Below, one piece after another: positions 23,092 to 37,737 of a stretch of DNA of 64,000 nt (positions within the stretch are counted from its first letter, which is position 1; each line of letters starts with the position of its first letter). The DNA lies in NCBI RefSeq assembly GCF_024323335.1, contig NC_066581.1, forward strand, positions 29,942,699 through 30,006,698. Reading direction: 5' to 3'. The translations under genes were made by a program, and so were the position numbers. The notes beneath the pieces are model-generated. The model did no database searches. It worked only from the letters and a program-made list of their open reading frames with translations, and was not told where the DNA came from. This stretch comes from Lathyrus oleraceus (Eukaryota > Streptophyta > Magnoliopsida > Fabales > Fabaceae).

Positions 23092-25929
23092 AAATAAAAA
23101 CAGAATAGCTCGCTAAGTTGAAAACCTGAAAGGGCGGCTTAGGCAAAAATGAGCGTCTCGGTGGATTGAAAACCCGAAAGGGCGGTCCAGGCAAAAGTTA
23201 GAGACATGAAAAAATGAACACATGTATCCCGCTAGATTGAGTACCTCACCCTGGGGCAATCTAGGCAAAAATTAGGGATTTGGCAAGTAACTGCATCCTG
23301 ACAAGACTTTGTTCTACAACTGTCATCCATCGGAGATTCTTGCTCATTCGTCATCAACCGAAGCTTCGAATACATCGAATTCAGAATTGGTGGAGAAATG
23401 GTCATTATGTTAAATGTAGCCCTTTTCCAATATATATCACCAACTTCAAACTTGTAAAGATCTATGGAGTCTTGCCATTTGCAGACTACCATTCCATCAA
23501 ATAAACTCGAACCTTTTATCCAATTATTTGCTCTCTTATTTGTTCCTATTCAACAAATGTTTTGCATGTTTTAATTGAGAAAATATCATTGTTTTGAATA
23601 AACGAATTTTTTATAACTTATTTTTAAACAAAGTGAATGATCACCATGACAAAAAGATACTTAGGAGATCCTCAGTGCTCTCACAAGGACGGTATGATCT
23701 CCAACAGGGTAAGACATTTGTTCATATTCCTGGCATGTCTGTATCTTCTTCCTACGGAGCCCTTTTTGTGGTTTATCCTAATGAGTGGTATGCTTGATGA
23801 GATGTTCACCACTCTTCCCAACAAGCGAAATAGCGATCTTTCCTCCTCAGCAGATGTGATTTCTTTGGTGGGTACGGTACTTGGTGGTGGATCCCCAGAA
23901 TCCCTTTACCCCCTCGGATAGATTCCCCGGTAGAGTTGCTTATGTGGCAGATTCTACCTGTGCAATAAACTCTTTTCCCCAGCTGTGACTGATGATTCAT
24001 CCCCTGCAGAGATTTTGTTGTTTCCTGGTATCTCTGATCCCCGACAGATTGGATACTCTCCGAGGATTTTGGCTTTCTCTCTTGAGATGTAGTACTGGAT
24101 GGTTGTATTCCTGTGAAGCCTGTTTGTGTTAGAAATGTCTGTTTGTCAGCATTCATCATACATTAACCACGCATATGTGCATATAATTTTCGAACATTCG
24201 GATATTCATATTGCATTCTTTGTCATATATCTGTGTTTGTTTTCCTCTGCTAGTTGGTAACACATTTCCCAAGCAGATGTCGGTGTCTGATCCCTCAATA
24301 TAAAGAGTCAGCCCCTTAAGCAGAAAGTGTTTATCTTTCCTTCCGCATTCCCCACTGAGTTACATCCTCGTGGACGACAGTTGTTTTTCACTTCCTCCCA
24401 ACACATATATTGGGATAGGTTCCCCTATCGAGTTATATCCTCATTAGGACGAGTCTTGATTCAGTTTGCCTCTTTGGTTTGATCCTAAATTGGCCTCTTG
24501 TGACTGTTTCTTGTGTTTCCCCGTGGTATAAATGAATAATTGCTCAGTAATCAGTAATCATTCATCTTATCCCCGGTAGAGTCTGTGGTTTACTACCCTT
24601 ATATCGGTAGCTGTAAACCCTATTTTCTCCTCTTTGCAGAGTTAACCTTTTTGTTCATCCTAAGTGGATGACGGTTACTTTTCCGTGGTTTTCTACCCAG
24701 TATCCGGTAGATGTAATCCCCTCCTTGATGGTTATCATTATCCAATATGCGGTGATGATATTCCTTTCTCTCGGATAATTGCTCTGATTAGACAATTTAT
24801 CCCCAGCAAGCCATCTTTCATACCGGTTGCCGGTAATGTTTGTTGCTCACCTTTGATTGGTCATCATTATATACCTAGTTTTGGTATCCCGATGCCTTTC
24901 TCTTTGTCGGTCGATTTATCCTTTATTAACCCAGTAAGCGGTTGTGGATAATCTTCCATGCGAGTGTATTATCTACGTTTTGACGGTAATAGATAATATA
25001 TCTCATGCACTCTTTGGTCGAAGCTTTTGTTCTTCCCCAGTTGAGTAAGATTCATATCCCTGTTTTGGAATCGAATGTCCATCCCTTAATCGAGTTTGCT
25101 TTTTGCCCTCTTTTTGGATGATGAGTGTTTTGGGAATATTCCCCAATTCACGCTTTGGTCGGTCACCTATTATATGCCCAGTAACCGGTATCCCTGGTGT
25201 TCCTTCTGTCTGCTCCCTATTATGACTTTTTGTCCCCTGTGGAGTCAGATTTTCCTGAGTCGAAATATACCTTTCTAGGTCTTCCTCGGATGATTTGGTT
25301 GATTGATATCTCTCACCCTTATACCGGTCTTAGATATTCATTCTTCCCGAGCATGTTGTTCTCTCACCCTCATACCGGTGTTCAGATCACACGCCTCTTT
25401 GAGTTTATTACCCAGTAACCGGTAATACCTCATCCTGTTGCTTCCCCGGGAGATTCCTTTTTGGATATCCCCAGCAAGGTCCCTTAGTGGATTATCCTCA
25501 CCTGAGTCCGGATTTTTATCCGAAGTATCCATTGTGGATAATGTTGCTGTGTTGGCATATTCCCCAACACATGCACCTTCGAGTCAGCTCGATGTCTTTC
25601 CATTGGATTTCCTCCCATTGGAATTCTGTTCCCCAAGCTTTGAGTCGTGCCCTGCTCACGCATTTCCTTCTTATCCCCATTAGAGTCTCCAGAGTCTCTG
25701 TCCCATTTCATGAGCATATTACTCATACGGAATTTCAATTTCCTCCTGATCTTTACCTTTGTGGACAGATATCCCCACAGAGTGTTACCATTCTGCATAC
25801 ATTTGCATCATGAGGTCTCTTAGGGACCAAAATTTGTCTCTTTGTTATTATTTAAGCCCATTCTACCTCGTCGAAACGAAGATTTTAACCTTCACTTCTC
25901 CAGCTAGAATGACCTTAAATAGGGGCATC
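23092..25929 (+). mobile_element. Ogre B 3' untranslated region
   Basis: Non-coding. It opens with about three degenerate units built on 'gttgaaaacctgaaagggcgg...aggcaaaa' (23105-23275). From about 24240 to 25900 it is pyrimidine-rich with recurring 'ccccagta.ccggta' and 'gagtcagat' words, typical of the long Ogre 3' region. Short open frames on both strands lack domains. It ends in the polypurine tract. Confidence 0.7.
25916..25929 (+). promoter_or_regulatory. Polypurine tract of Ogre B
   Basis: AAATAGGGGCATC lies directly against the TG of the 3' LTR. It is nearly identical to the tract before the LTR at 1650. Confidence 0.75.
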
Positions 25930-28900
25930 TGTAAGACCCCAATTTTGTCCCTAAGATCCCTCATGGCATCATAACATTTCATTTGCATAGCCTCAAGGAT
26001 CATTAGCATCTTGGTTCCCTTTGCCTTTGGGTGGGACCTTCTGTGAGTTGGTTTGAGATCACCAAGGATGTTTGAATTGTATATCATTGCTTTTCTTATT
26101 TTATTTACTAACCAAAAGCACAAAAATATGTCATTAACATCTTTTGTTTGTAGCTTGAGCAATCACAAGGTCAGAAGCTTCAAGGAGATCATTGGTACAA
26201 AGACATGGTCAAGAGGAGATGATAGCAAGCATGACAATGGTTCCCAAAGCTCTCATCCATCAAATATGCCTCCCTAATACCTCAATGCATCATTTTGATC
26301 AAATCAAGTCAAAGGGTTTGAGGTCTTGTTCTTCAGAGAATCCCTAATTCATCTGTGCATCACAATGCCTTGCTCATGAAGCAACCTCAGCCCATGGTCA
26401 AATACAATCAAGGGAAGTTCTTTAATTCATCATTTAATGCATATTTGAACTTATTTGAGTGTCCTCAATCATCAATTCATCAAGATATGAGTTGTGGACT
26501 TGAGAAGTTGATCAGTCAATTCATGTGACTATTTTGAAATGCACTAAGACCTAAATTTTTATGTGTTGGTCAAATGGAGATGGTTCCAAAATAAAAAATG
26601 TTATTAAGGACAATATGAACAACTTTCATGTTCATCAAAAATTGATTTGAAGCTTGTAAGGCCATCTGCCATTCCAATACATTATAGGCCATTTTGACTG
26701 AAACCCTAATTTTTGGTCAACTTCCCAAGCACATAACTCATTTATTTTTTATGATTTTGAGGTGGGATCAAATTCATTGGAAACATTAAGAGGTATAATT
26801 CAAATGTTATGTTGAGCAAAATTTCAAAATTGCAAAGGAAATACATGTGATAATGCAAGACACTATAGGTCCTTTTTGACCAAAGGCATTAAAAGTCAAA
26901 AAAAGTCCAACTTCAAGTGCCCATAACTTCTTCATAAAAAATCCAAATGATGAAAAATTTAAGTCCATTTTGATTGTATTGAAAAGATATATAACTTTTA
27001 TGTTTGAGGTTTTTTCTTTTTGGGCTTGCATCATGGAAACAGAGGGGCTTGAAAGTTGGCCAAATTTAGAAACCTTGCCTTGACATATCATGCACCTTGC
27101 ACTTTAAACTCAAATTTCATAAATTTCCACACTTCAAATGAGTTTTTGTCCAACATAACATTTGTTCCTTATACAAAGACCTTTCCAACCATTACCCATA
27201 TTCCTATGTTTGGATTTTCTAAATGGTACTTTCGAAGAGATGTTTGTTTAGGTACAAATGAGGAATTCACTTGAAATCTTGGTACATAAGCAATTGCCTT
27301 GCAAGTCACACGTCCAATTCCATTTGGCTGATGCTCAGAATTCATTTGGCATCGTTTTTGGGCCTTGTGCATGATCATGCAAGCCCATGCAATGAAGCTC
27401 CACATGCCATGCACACGGATTGATCACATTCTCCTTGCCACTTCCTCTATAAATAGAGACCTCATTCCATTCATTTCACACGCCTGATTCAACCTGAAAT
27501 GCTGCAGAATTCTCTCCATAGCCATCACTAAAGAAGCAATTTCATTTCTCTCAAATTTTTCAGATCTAAAATTCAACTTCATCTGGTTGAATTCTTGGAT
27601 CTAATGCTTCTAAACCTTCATCATTCATCTCATTGAACTTCTGTTTTAGCAAAGCAAGCAAGGCATTGAGCTCAAGCTACCAGAATTCAAGCTTACATTC
27701 CAACTGGTATTTTCTTCGATTCTCATCATCCATGGACCTTTTTGCTTGGATCTAATGTTTTCTAAAGTCCTCACTTGAGAGGCAAGCTAGTGGTAGCTTC
27801 AATTTTGCTTTTCCTCAATCTGCATTTTGCATACCTGAATCTTCCACCTCAGATTTCTCCATTTATAGGAATCTTGAGTGTGATTCAAGGTTACAGGGGT
27901 GATATACATCACCCCAGCTTCATTTTGGTATAAGGATCGTGCATTTCCATTAAGGTTTGAAAACCTGCACAATTGGCCAGAATCTGCAGGCTCACCGGAG
28001 AAGAAGGTGGCTCCGGTGGCCGCCTGTTTCCAGTTTAAATCCTGGTCGTTGGATGTGTTTCCCAGATCGAATCCTGGCCATTGCTTGTTATGACTTTTCT
28101 TTTGTTTCCATGTGGTTGCATTGACTTTGGTGTTCCATGAGCGCGCGCCTCTGGATCCTTGGATCTGCCAGCTCAATTAATGAGCTCAGATCCAAGGGCT
28201 CTCGTTTTTCCCAATTTCTATTTTCTGTTTTAATTCCATTTTATTTTCTTAAATTCCATTTTATTTCAAAAATCAATATCTCTTTCATTTTTAATCCAAA
28301 AATTATGGGACCAATTGCATTAGTCTCCAAATAATTTCTAGTTTCTATTTCTGATTTTTAATATTTTTTACTTTGTCATTTGATATGTTTTGTGAATTTT
28401 CTCTTTTCTGGTTATTTTTAATTCATTTTAAATAGTTTTTGATATTCAAAAAATGCAAAAATATTTTCCTAACCTATTTGAATGATGATGGATCTATGAA
28501 AAATATTCTCATCAATTTTTGAATTGATTTGAGATTTATTGGAGATTTTAGTTCAATTAGGTTATTTTTATTCATTTTTAATTGATTAAAATTAGTTTCT
28601 GACTTTTAAAAAAGCTGAAATTTTTTGTCAAACTTTGTTTGACCTTGTTGAACTTAGGATAAATTACTTGGACCTTTCAAGATTGATTTGAAGTAATTTT
28701 GAAGTTTGACCTTTCCATTTATTTTTAATTCAAGTTTATTTTAAATATTAAAAAATGCCAAAAATAGTTTATTCATTTCTTGACTCCCAATCTTCATCTC
28801 ACTTCTGTTTTTGATTGTTTGACCTTGACTTTCAATGTTATTGGTCAACATATGAGGATTGGTACATTGTATTTCATTTAATGCACTTTAATTTTGTCAT

Positions 28901-30821
28901 TTCCATTTCTCTTATCCATTTTCTCCTTCTTCTTCTTCTACTTATTTTCTTCTTGATCAATGAGTTGAAGGTTGATAAGTTAGCATTGGTTAGGGAGATT
29001 TAATCTTCCTTGATTCAAATCTGATTCATCTTGATCAATTGATCAAGTGAATGGCTTTGCATTAAGGATAGGTTGTCTTCTAAATCATGCAAAAGGCTTA
29101 AACCAATACAAGATCAATTCTCATTTTCTTTTTGGCATGGCAAGTTTTTGAGACTTGGTTCACTAATCAAGACTCCTAAATTGTGTTTGTTCCCTACATT
29201 ATTATTGACCGGCCTCAGATAGTTGTGACTTCTACGTAAGTCCAATTACGATTGCTTAACATAGCGCTAAATTTGCCTTATGGCACACTAACTACTAACA
29301 CTAACTATTGACAATTAACATTTACTTTATGCAATTTACTTTTATGCAATTTACTATTCTTGCACATATTTTCCATTTGCTTTTCCCTTTGCTCACTTGA
29401 GCACATGTTTATGTTAATGTCATTTGCCTTTTGCTCACTTGAGCTATAATTGTGTATATATTATTGTGCTTGTGTTTTGTTTTGTTTTGTTGTTGACCAA
29501 AATGCAAAGAAATGGACTTAGTTTCTAGGACTTTCCCTATGCAAAGAAATGGAGAATTGGACTTAGATCCTAGGATCTTCCTTATGCAAGATTGGAATAA
29601 AAGGATCTTAATGATGAAGACGGATTAGAAGACCCAAAACTCTAAACTCACTCTTGTCCATTCTTGTTTTACTTCATGGAACTTTTGATGTGTGTGCTTT
29701 TGTGCTAGGGGATTCTTTGAGCTTTATTGGAGGATCATTGTCATGTTCATCCAAGTGGAAGATACAAGATACATTGAGGATCTCTTATGAGACTTCTTTG
29801 ATTGCTTATGCTTTGTGCTTGCTTATTCCAAAGGATGGGAGCTACTTGGATCATCAATATGATCTCAAGAGAGGGACTCTATTGTGGTTTTGATTCTTCA
29901 TCCCTTCTCTTTTTGTTTTACTTAGGATTTAACCCTTCTTCTTCTTCTCTCCACTCTAACCCAAGCCAAAACCTTTTGTGCAAACATTTAACCTTTGCTT
30001 TCAAACATTAGAAACCTAAGCCTTATGCTTTTGATTTTCAAACTTTCTTTTCACAATCCTCATTTTGAATTGAATCTTTAAGTCAACTTTGACTATTTTG
30101 TACATACTTCTAATTGGTAAATATAACCCATTCAAATGTCTTTTTGTGGCTCCAATGGCCACCTTCTTAATCAAATTTTTCCATAACCTTTAGCTATTAG
30201 GTTTGAGTTATCCTTGTGGTAGATGTAATACTCACCTATATCCTTAGTGATGAACAATGAGCCTTCCATGCTTATTATAGGGTTAACCCCTCACTAGCAT
30301 GTTGAAGCTATTCTCACATGGTGGATTTGTGGTTTGGTTGAGTTTTCTCCCTTTGATAACAAAATACCTTAAGGCTTTTGGACCAACCAATTCACCAACT
30401 TGTTTTGAGATTTTTACCCCGAACTACGAGGTTTTGATCCTAATCTTTTTTAAGATGGTATGTAGGCAATGGGTTTATCCATCCAAACACAAAATGTAAA
30501 TAAACTTGTATATTCTCTTCTCATCTCTTCAATCATGTTTGCACAAACAAACTTTCACAAAACAAACAACCTTCACAACAAGTATGAAAAGGGCTCCCTA
30601 GGAGTACCTAGGATGTTTTGGGTGCCTAACACCTTCCCATTGCATAACCAACCCCCTTACCCAGATCTCTGTTTCTTTTACTAGTTTTTGTTAAAACTAT
30701 TAGGTTTTTGTTCGCTTTCTAACCATTCCTTTGGATAAATAGAAGTGCGGTGGCGACTCGACTTGTATGATTTACCTTGGATTTAGTCAATATCTCTAAT
30801 GGTAACGAATACCCCGCTACA
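25930..30821 (+). repeat. 3' LTR of Ogre B (about 4.89 kb)
   Basis: It begins TGTAAGACCCCAATTTTGTC directly after the polypurine tract and is taken to end ...CCCCGCTACA at 30821. Internal landmarks are the 'cttctacgtaagtccaattacg' block (about 29230) and the 'ggataaatagaagtgcggtggcgactc' block near the end. The last 1.6 kb is matched in inverted orientation at 56464-58112, with nearly equal distance from the landmark to the terminus in both copies, supporting the right border. It is a different subfamily from LTR A. Non-coding. Confidence 0.75.
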
Positions 30822-31671
30822 AAGGGGTGTCTTGCAATGGAGTAGCGTGAGACGGTGGATCGTGTTGGCAAATTTGGGTTTCAACAAGTGTGCGTTTGGG
30901 CTTAATTCAACCAGGTGAAAGACTTGGGACAAGGAGTGCCTTGCAAGGAAGTAACAAGAACATGTGAACTGAAGCGACATTGTTGGTTACTTGATCAATT
31001 TTTGATTCAAGGGTTTTGGAGGTGGTAGAGTCAACATCAAACTTAGGGTTTGTAGAGTTCGATTTCTTCATCTCTTGTATACACACATTTTTCCAAGTAA
31101 TATTTACTATAATATTTAAATTCTAATTCTAATTAAGGGCAGACGTACCCATAGCGTGGTCGATTGGGGAACTGCCTAAACAAATCCTTATATACTCACT
31201 CTCTCTCAATCTCTTTTATTTTGTGGTTTGAAAATTTTCGATTGCATTGATCATTTGATCAGTATTGTTTGGATCATAACTTTGAATGCATTTTGAAATT
31301 TGTGTTGTTGTGTAGATCACAAACCATTTGGTTATGATTGGATTTCTAAGAACAACAAACACTACATAAAGTTTCAAACATTGTTGATTACACACTAAGT
31401 GTTCGACAAATTGCTTGACTTAAATTTTTGTGTGTTTTATTTATTGGAGATAGACTTTTCCTATTGTATTGTATTCAACTAGTTGTGATTAGTTGTTGTT
31501 TATTGACTTGTAGATTGTTATCATTCCATTTACACCTATATGCATATTCGAGCTTTTTGATAGTAGGTTCAGTTAGACGATTTTTGATCCGAATTTTTTT
31601 TGAAACTTGCTTCTGCGCTATAAACTTTTTCAAAACCAATTTTGGTTCAAATTTTAAACTTGTGATCTATT
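30822..31671 (+). mobile_element. Probable LTR remnant of another retrotransposon
   Basis: This gene-free stretch contains 'gacgtacccatagcgtggtcgattggggaactgcctaaaca' near 31140-31185, which I recognise as a recurring R/U5-like block of legume copia LTRs, and 'gtgccttgcaaggaagtaacaagaacatgtgaac' near 30938. No coding sequence or clear ends were seen. Assignment to a copia LTR is tentative. Confidence 0.4.
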
Positions 31672-31696
31672 CCCCCCCCCCCCCCCCCCCCCCCCC
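31672..31696. repeat. Poly-C tract (25 bases)
   Basis: An uninterrupted run of 25 cytosines followed by a T run, about 55 bases before the MULE-like frame. Runs this long are rare and prone to length error in assembly. Confidence 0.9.
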
Positions 31697-31750
31697 TTTT
31701 TCTAGATTTAGGCTTATCATCTAACATAATGTTTGTGAACATATGCTACA

Positions 31751-34339
31751 ATGGGTCCACATGAAGGCCGAGAAATCAGGTTTGGTGTTGTAATCGAAAG
31801 GTCCAAGAATGGTTCGGATAGAAGACAAGCATTTGTAACAATGAGATGTGAAAGAAGTGGCACATACCAACCACAGATTAGGAAGTTGAAACGAGATGAC
31901 ACTGGATCGAGAAAATATGAGTGTCCGTTTAAATTGTGTGGATACCATATCGCAAATGTCACATGGAAATTTAATGTGATTTCTAGTATACATAATCATG
32001 CTTTGACTGAAAAGCTAGTCGGCCATCCCATTGTATGTCACCTTTTTTCGGAGGAGAAGGTACTTATTTCGAAAATTACATTATACATGATGGCACCGAA
32101 AAACATATTTGCATCTTTGAAGCAGAAAATACCTCTAAATGTTTCAAATATCAAGCAAATATACAACGTGTATGCTCGAAACAACAAGGCATTAAGAGGA
32201 CCAAGATCTGAGGTGCAACGGCTATTAAGCTTTTGGAAGATGGCGATTATATTTCTAGGTGCATGGTTTGTGAGGATAAAGTCATCGTTCAAGATATATT
32301 TTGGAGTCATCCTGATTCCATCAAGTTGTTCAACATATTTCCCATTATGCTCATAATTGATTCAACATATGAAACAAACGAGTATAGACTTCCAATCCTG
32401 GAAATTGTTGGTGTTACCTCTATGGAGATGCCTTTTTCAGTCGATTTTGCATTTTTGGAATCTGAAAAAGAGGACAATGTTACATGGGCTTTGGAAATGT
32501 GCAAGACTATGTTGAAGGATCAAGAAAATTTGTCGCAAGTAATAATCACCGATTGCGACACCACATTGATGAATTTGGTTGCAACGGTATTTCCTACATT
32601 GTCTGCATTACTTTGTAAATATCACATAACCAAAAATGTAAGAAGTCGAGTCAAACATGTGGTTGCACCAAACAAGTCAAACATGAAGATGGGAAAATGG
32701 TCAAACCTGATGTGGTTGTGGAAAATGTAATTGATGCATGGGATGATATAATAAATTCTTCCATAAAAGAACTATATGTCGAATTTATAGTACATTTCAG
32801 GAGTTTGTGTGCAAGATATCCAAATTTTCTGAAATATATTGAGGGCGCTATTTTGGATCAGGTTAAAGAGAAGATTGTTTGTGCCTTGACCGATCAGGTT
32901 CGACTCTTTGACTATACAACAACTAACAGAGTTGAATCTGCTCATGTTAGACTGAAGAATTGGTTGGGAAACATTAAAGGTGATTTTTGTCGAGATTGGG
33001 ACATCGTGAACCAAATGTTCTGAAACCAACACAATAAGATACATACATCTTTTGGTCAGAGCACTACTGTGTTAGAACACCGATTCAAAGACAACATCAT
33101 TTACTCACAATTTGTTGGCAACATATCTCGAGCGGCATTGAATTTTATTTTTCACAAAGTCAAGCGAGCAGATAAAACAGGTTCATATAGCTCAAAGTGT
33201 GGATGTACACTTAGGAAGACGTACGATCTTCCATGTGCTTGTTTAATTTCAAAGAAGGTAAAGCTTGAAAACCAATACGTATGGATGAAGTTTGAACTCA
33301 CTAGAAAAGGCTCAGTTTTAATGATGATGGTGTGATGGAGGATGATAAATCAAACATATCTATCATGACCGAGTGGGAAGTGATCCAATAGATTTATGAA
33401 AGTTGATAACATCATGAAATTGCACATCAAAGAGCAACTAAGGAAGATTTTCTATCCATAAACAACAGATTTGAAACCACTGTCGGAACCAGTTAAAACA
33501 AATGATGCCCCTAAAAAGGTCAAATTGACACAAAGTGACCACCATATGCGACGGTCTCCTTCATACTATGAACACGTTGACTCACATTTTCTGAATTCTC
33601 CGATCCAAAATCCAAAAAAAATAGTATTTTCAAAGGTGCTCGCATTAGCAAACCATCCCATCCACCATTGTTACCAAAAATCAAACACATTGAAGAGATT
33701 CTGATTTTTATGCACAAATACGTTGAGCGGATTGTAAATGTTGAAGGTGATGACAATTGTGGTTTTTGAGTTGTTTCAAGTTTTCCCGGTAAAGGAGAGG
33801 ACGACTATCAATTTTTCAATTGTCATCTTATACAAGAGATGGCGACGCATAAGGAATCATATACAAAGCTATACGAAAAGAAAGAAAATTATGATGCAAT
33901 ACCCAATGTTCTTGTTCTTTGTCTTACTGGTCCGGCTCCATTTAACAATGGATGTGATTCCTAAAAATGAGACATCTTATAGCAAATGCTTATGATATTA
34001 TGTGTATTGATTTAACACTATATGGTTTATCAGAAACATTCTTTCCACTTTTGAGTAAGTCACCTCAAAATCCATCTGAACGCATCATGTGTATTGGTTG
34101 GCTATCAAAAAACAACATTTTGTTCAGTTTTATTTTAAAATGTGATGTCCTATACTAAAGATATCACCAGAGTGGGTGGCACATTTCACAAAAGATGTTG
34201 AAACTTGATTGGACCATTTTCTAGAAAGGATGGAAGAGTTCACCAAATTGAGTGACATTGAAAGAGAAACAAATAAGAAAAAGTCAAAGAAGGATCAACC
34301 AATAGATTTAAGTAGTCACATGTGTTTTGATCCATTTTA
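31751..34339 (+). pseudogene. MULE transposase with FAR1-like N-terminus and OTU-protease-like C-terminus, decayed
   Basis: A FAR1-type DNA-binding region is at 31751-32210 (C/H pattern including CPFKLCGYH and HNHAL). A frameshift near 32215 leads to a MULE transposase core (32233-32690) with DSTYETNEYRLP and the TDCDTTLM acidic motif. A second frameshift near 32690 leads to NRVESAH, then TGA at 33021-33023. A SWIM zinc finger is at about 33197-33250 (CGCTLRKTYDLPCAC). From 33741 an OTU-like domain begins with GDDNCGF, which keeps the catalytic cysteine context, then TGA at 33767-33769 and several more stops to about 34339. MULEs carrying peptidase domains are known in plants. This copy is clearly non-functional and its termini were not determined. 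Confidence 0.8.
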
Positions 34340-37168
<2,829 letters not shown>

Positions 37169-37737
37169 TTTATTATTATTCAAGTCTGAACGACAATGGA
37201 CACGAAGAAGACTAGAAGAAAAGAATGACATTCTACCTTCCATTTTTGCAGTCTCCCCAGTATCCAGTCATTTAATCCATCCTACTCCACCGGTAAATGT
37301 GCATAACATTGAAGGTTAAAATCAGAAACAAAAAATAAAATACAACAATTGAATGAGCACCTAGCTCAGCGCAATTTTAGAACACTTTACAATAATCAAG
37401 TTGATATCCTCCAATGGCCTTGACCAGCTCAATGAGTACAGAACTTGGAATGTATGAAAATCATGAACATCTCATGGCTCTGGCACCTTTCCGACACTGG
37501 TATAGGCTCGAGCCACTATCAAGTGTGGTGTCTAGTTAAGGCAGATGATAGCAGCACCTTCCTTGCAGAATGTCTTTGATGGCTTTTGATGAGCATTTGT
37601 CAGCCTATCGCATTAGGGTATCAAATAGATGTCCGCTGAAACTCCAGTGATGAACTTGGATGAGCTCCAATCCGGGGCTGAGAGAAGCAACAAGCAAGAG
37701 CATTCCAGTTAAATAAGACAGATAAAATCCACAACAA
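37169..37737 (-). promoter_or_regulatory. Probable XRN4 3' untranslated region and polyadenylation signal
   Basis: The minus strand downstream of the XRN4 stop has an AATAAA at 37169-37174 in an AT-rich context, giving a 3' UTR of about 0.57 kb. A splice-like acceptor (tgcttctctcag) near 37680 raises the possibility of an alternatively spliced 3' UTR. Prediction only. Confidence 0.35.

Larger units (their letters stand above)
6533..30821 (+). mobile_element. Ogre-type (Tat lineage) Ty3/gypsy element B, 5'-truncated and nested
   Basis: Parts in order: ORF1 remnant (6541-7209), gag-pro (7518-9689 continuing at 18239), intron (19370-19631), RT/RNase H/archaeal-type RNase H/integrase (19632-23091), long 3' untranslated region, polypurine tract and 3' LTR (25930-30821). 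The extra ORF before gag, the intron between protease and RT, the second RNase H and the giant LTR are the hallmarks of legume Ogre elements. The 5' LTR and primer site are missing and the left flank is a different LTR. A chromovirus occupies 9690-18238. Stop codons and a frameshift make it non-autonomous. Confidence 0.85.

Noticed and set aside
24664..25813. Several 60-108-codon frames in the Ogre 3' untranslated region
   Set aside because: Pyrimidine-rich non-coding repeats keep frames open on both strands; no domains.
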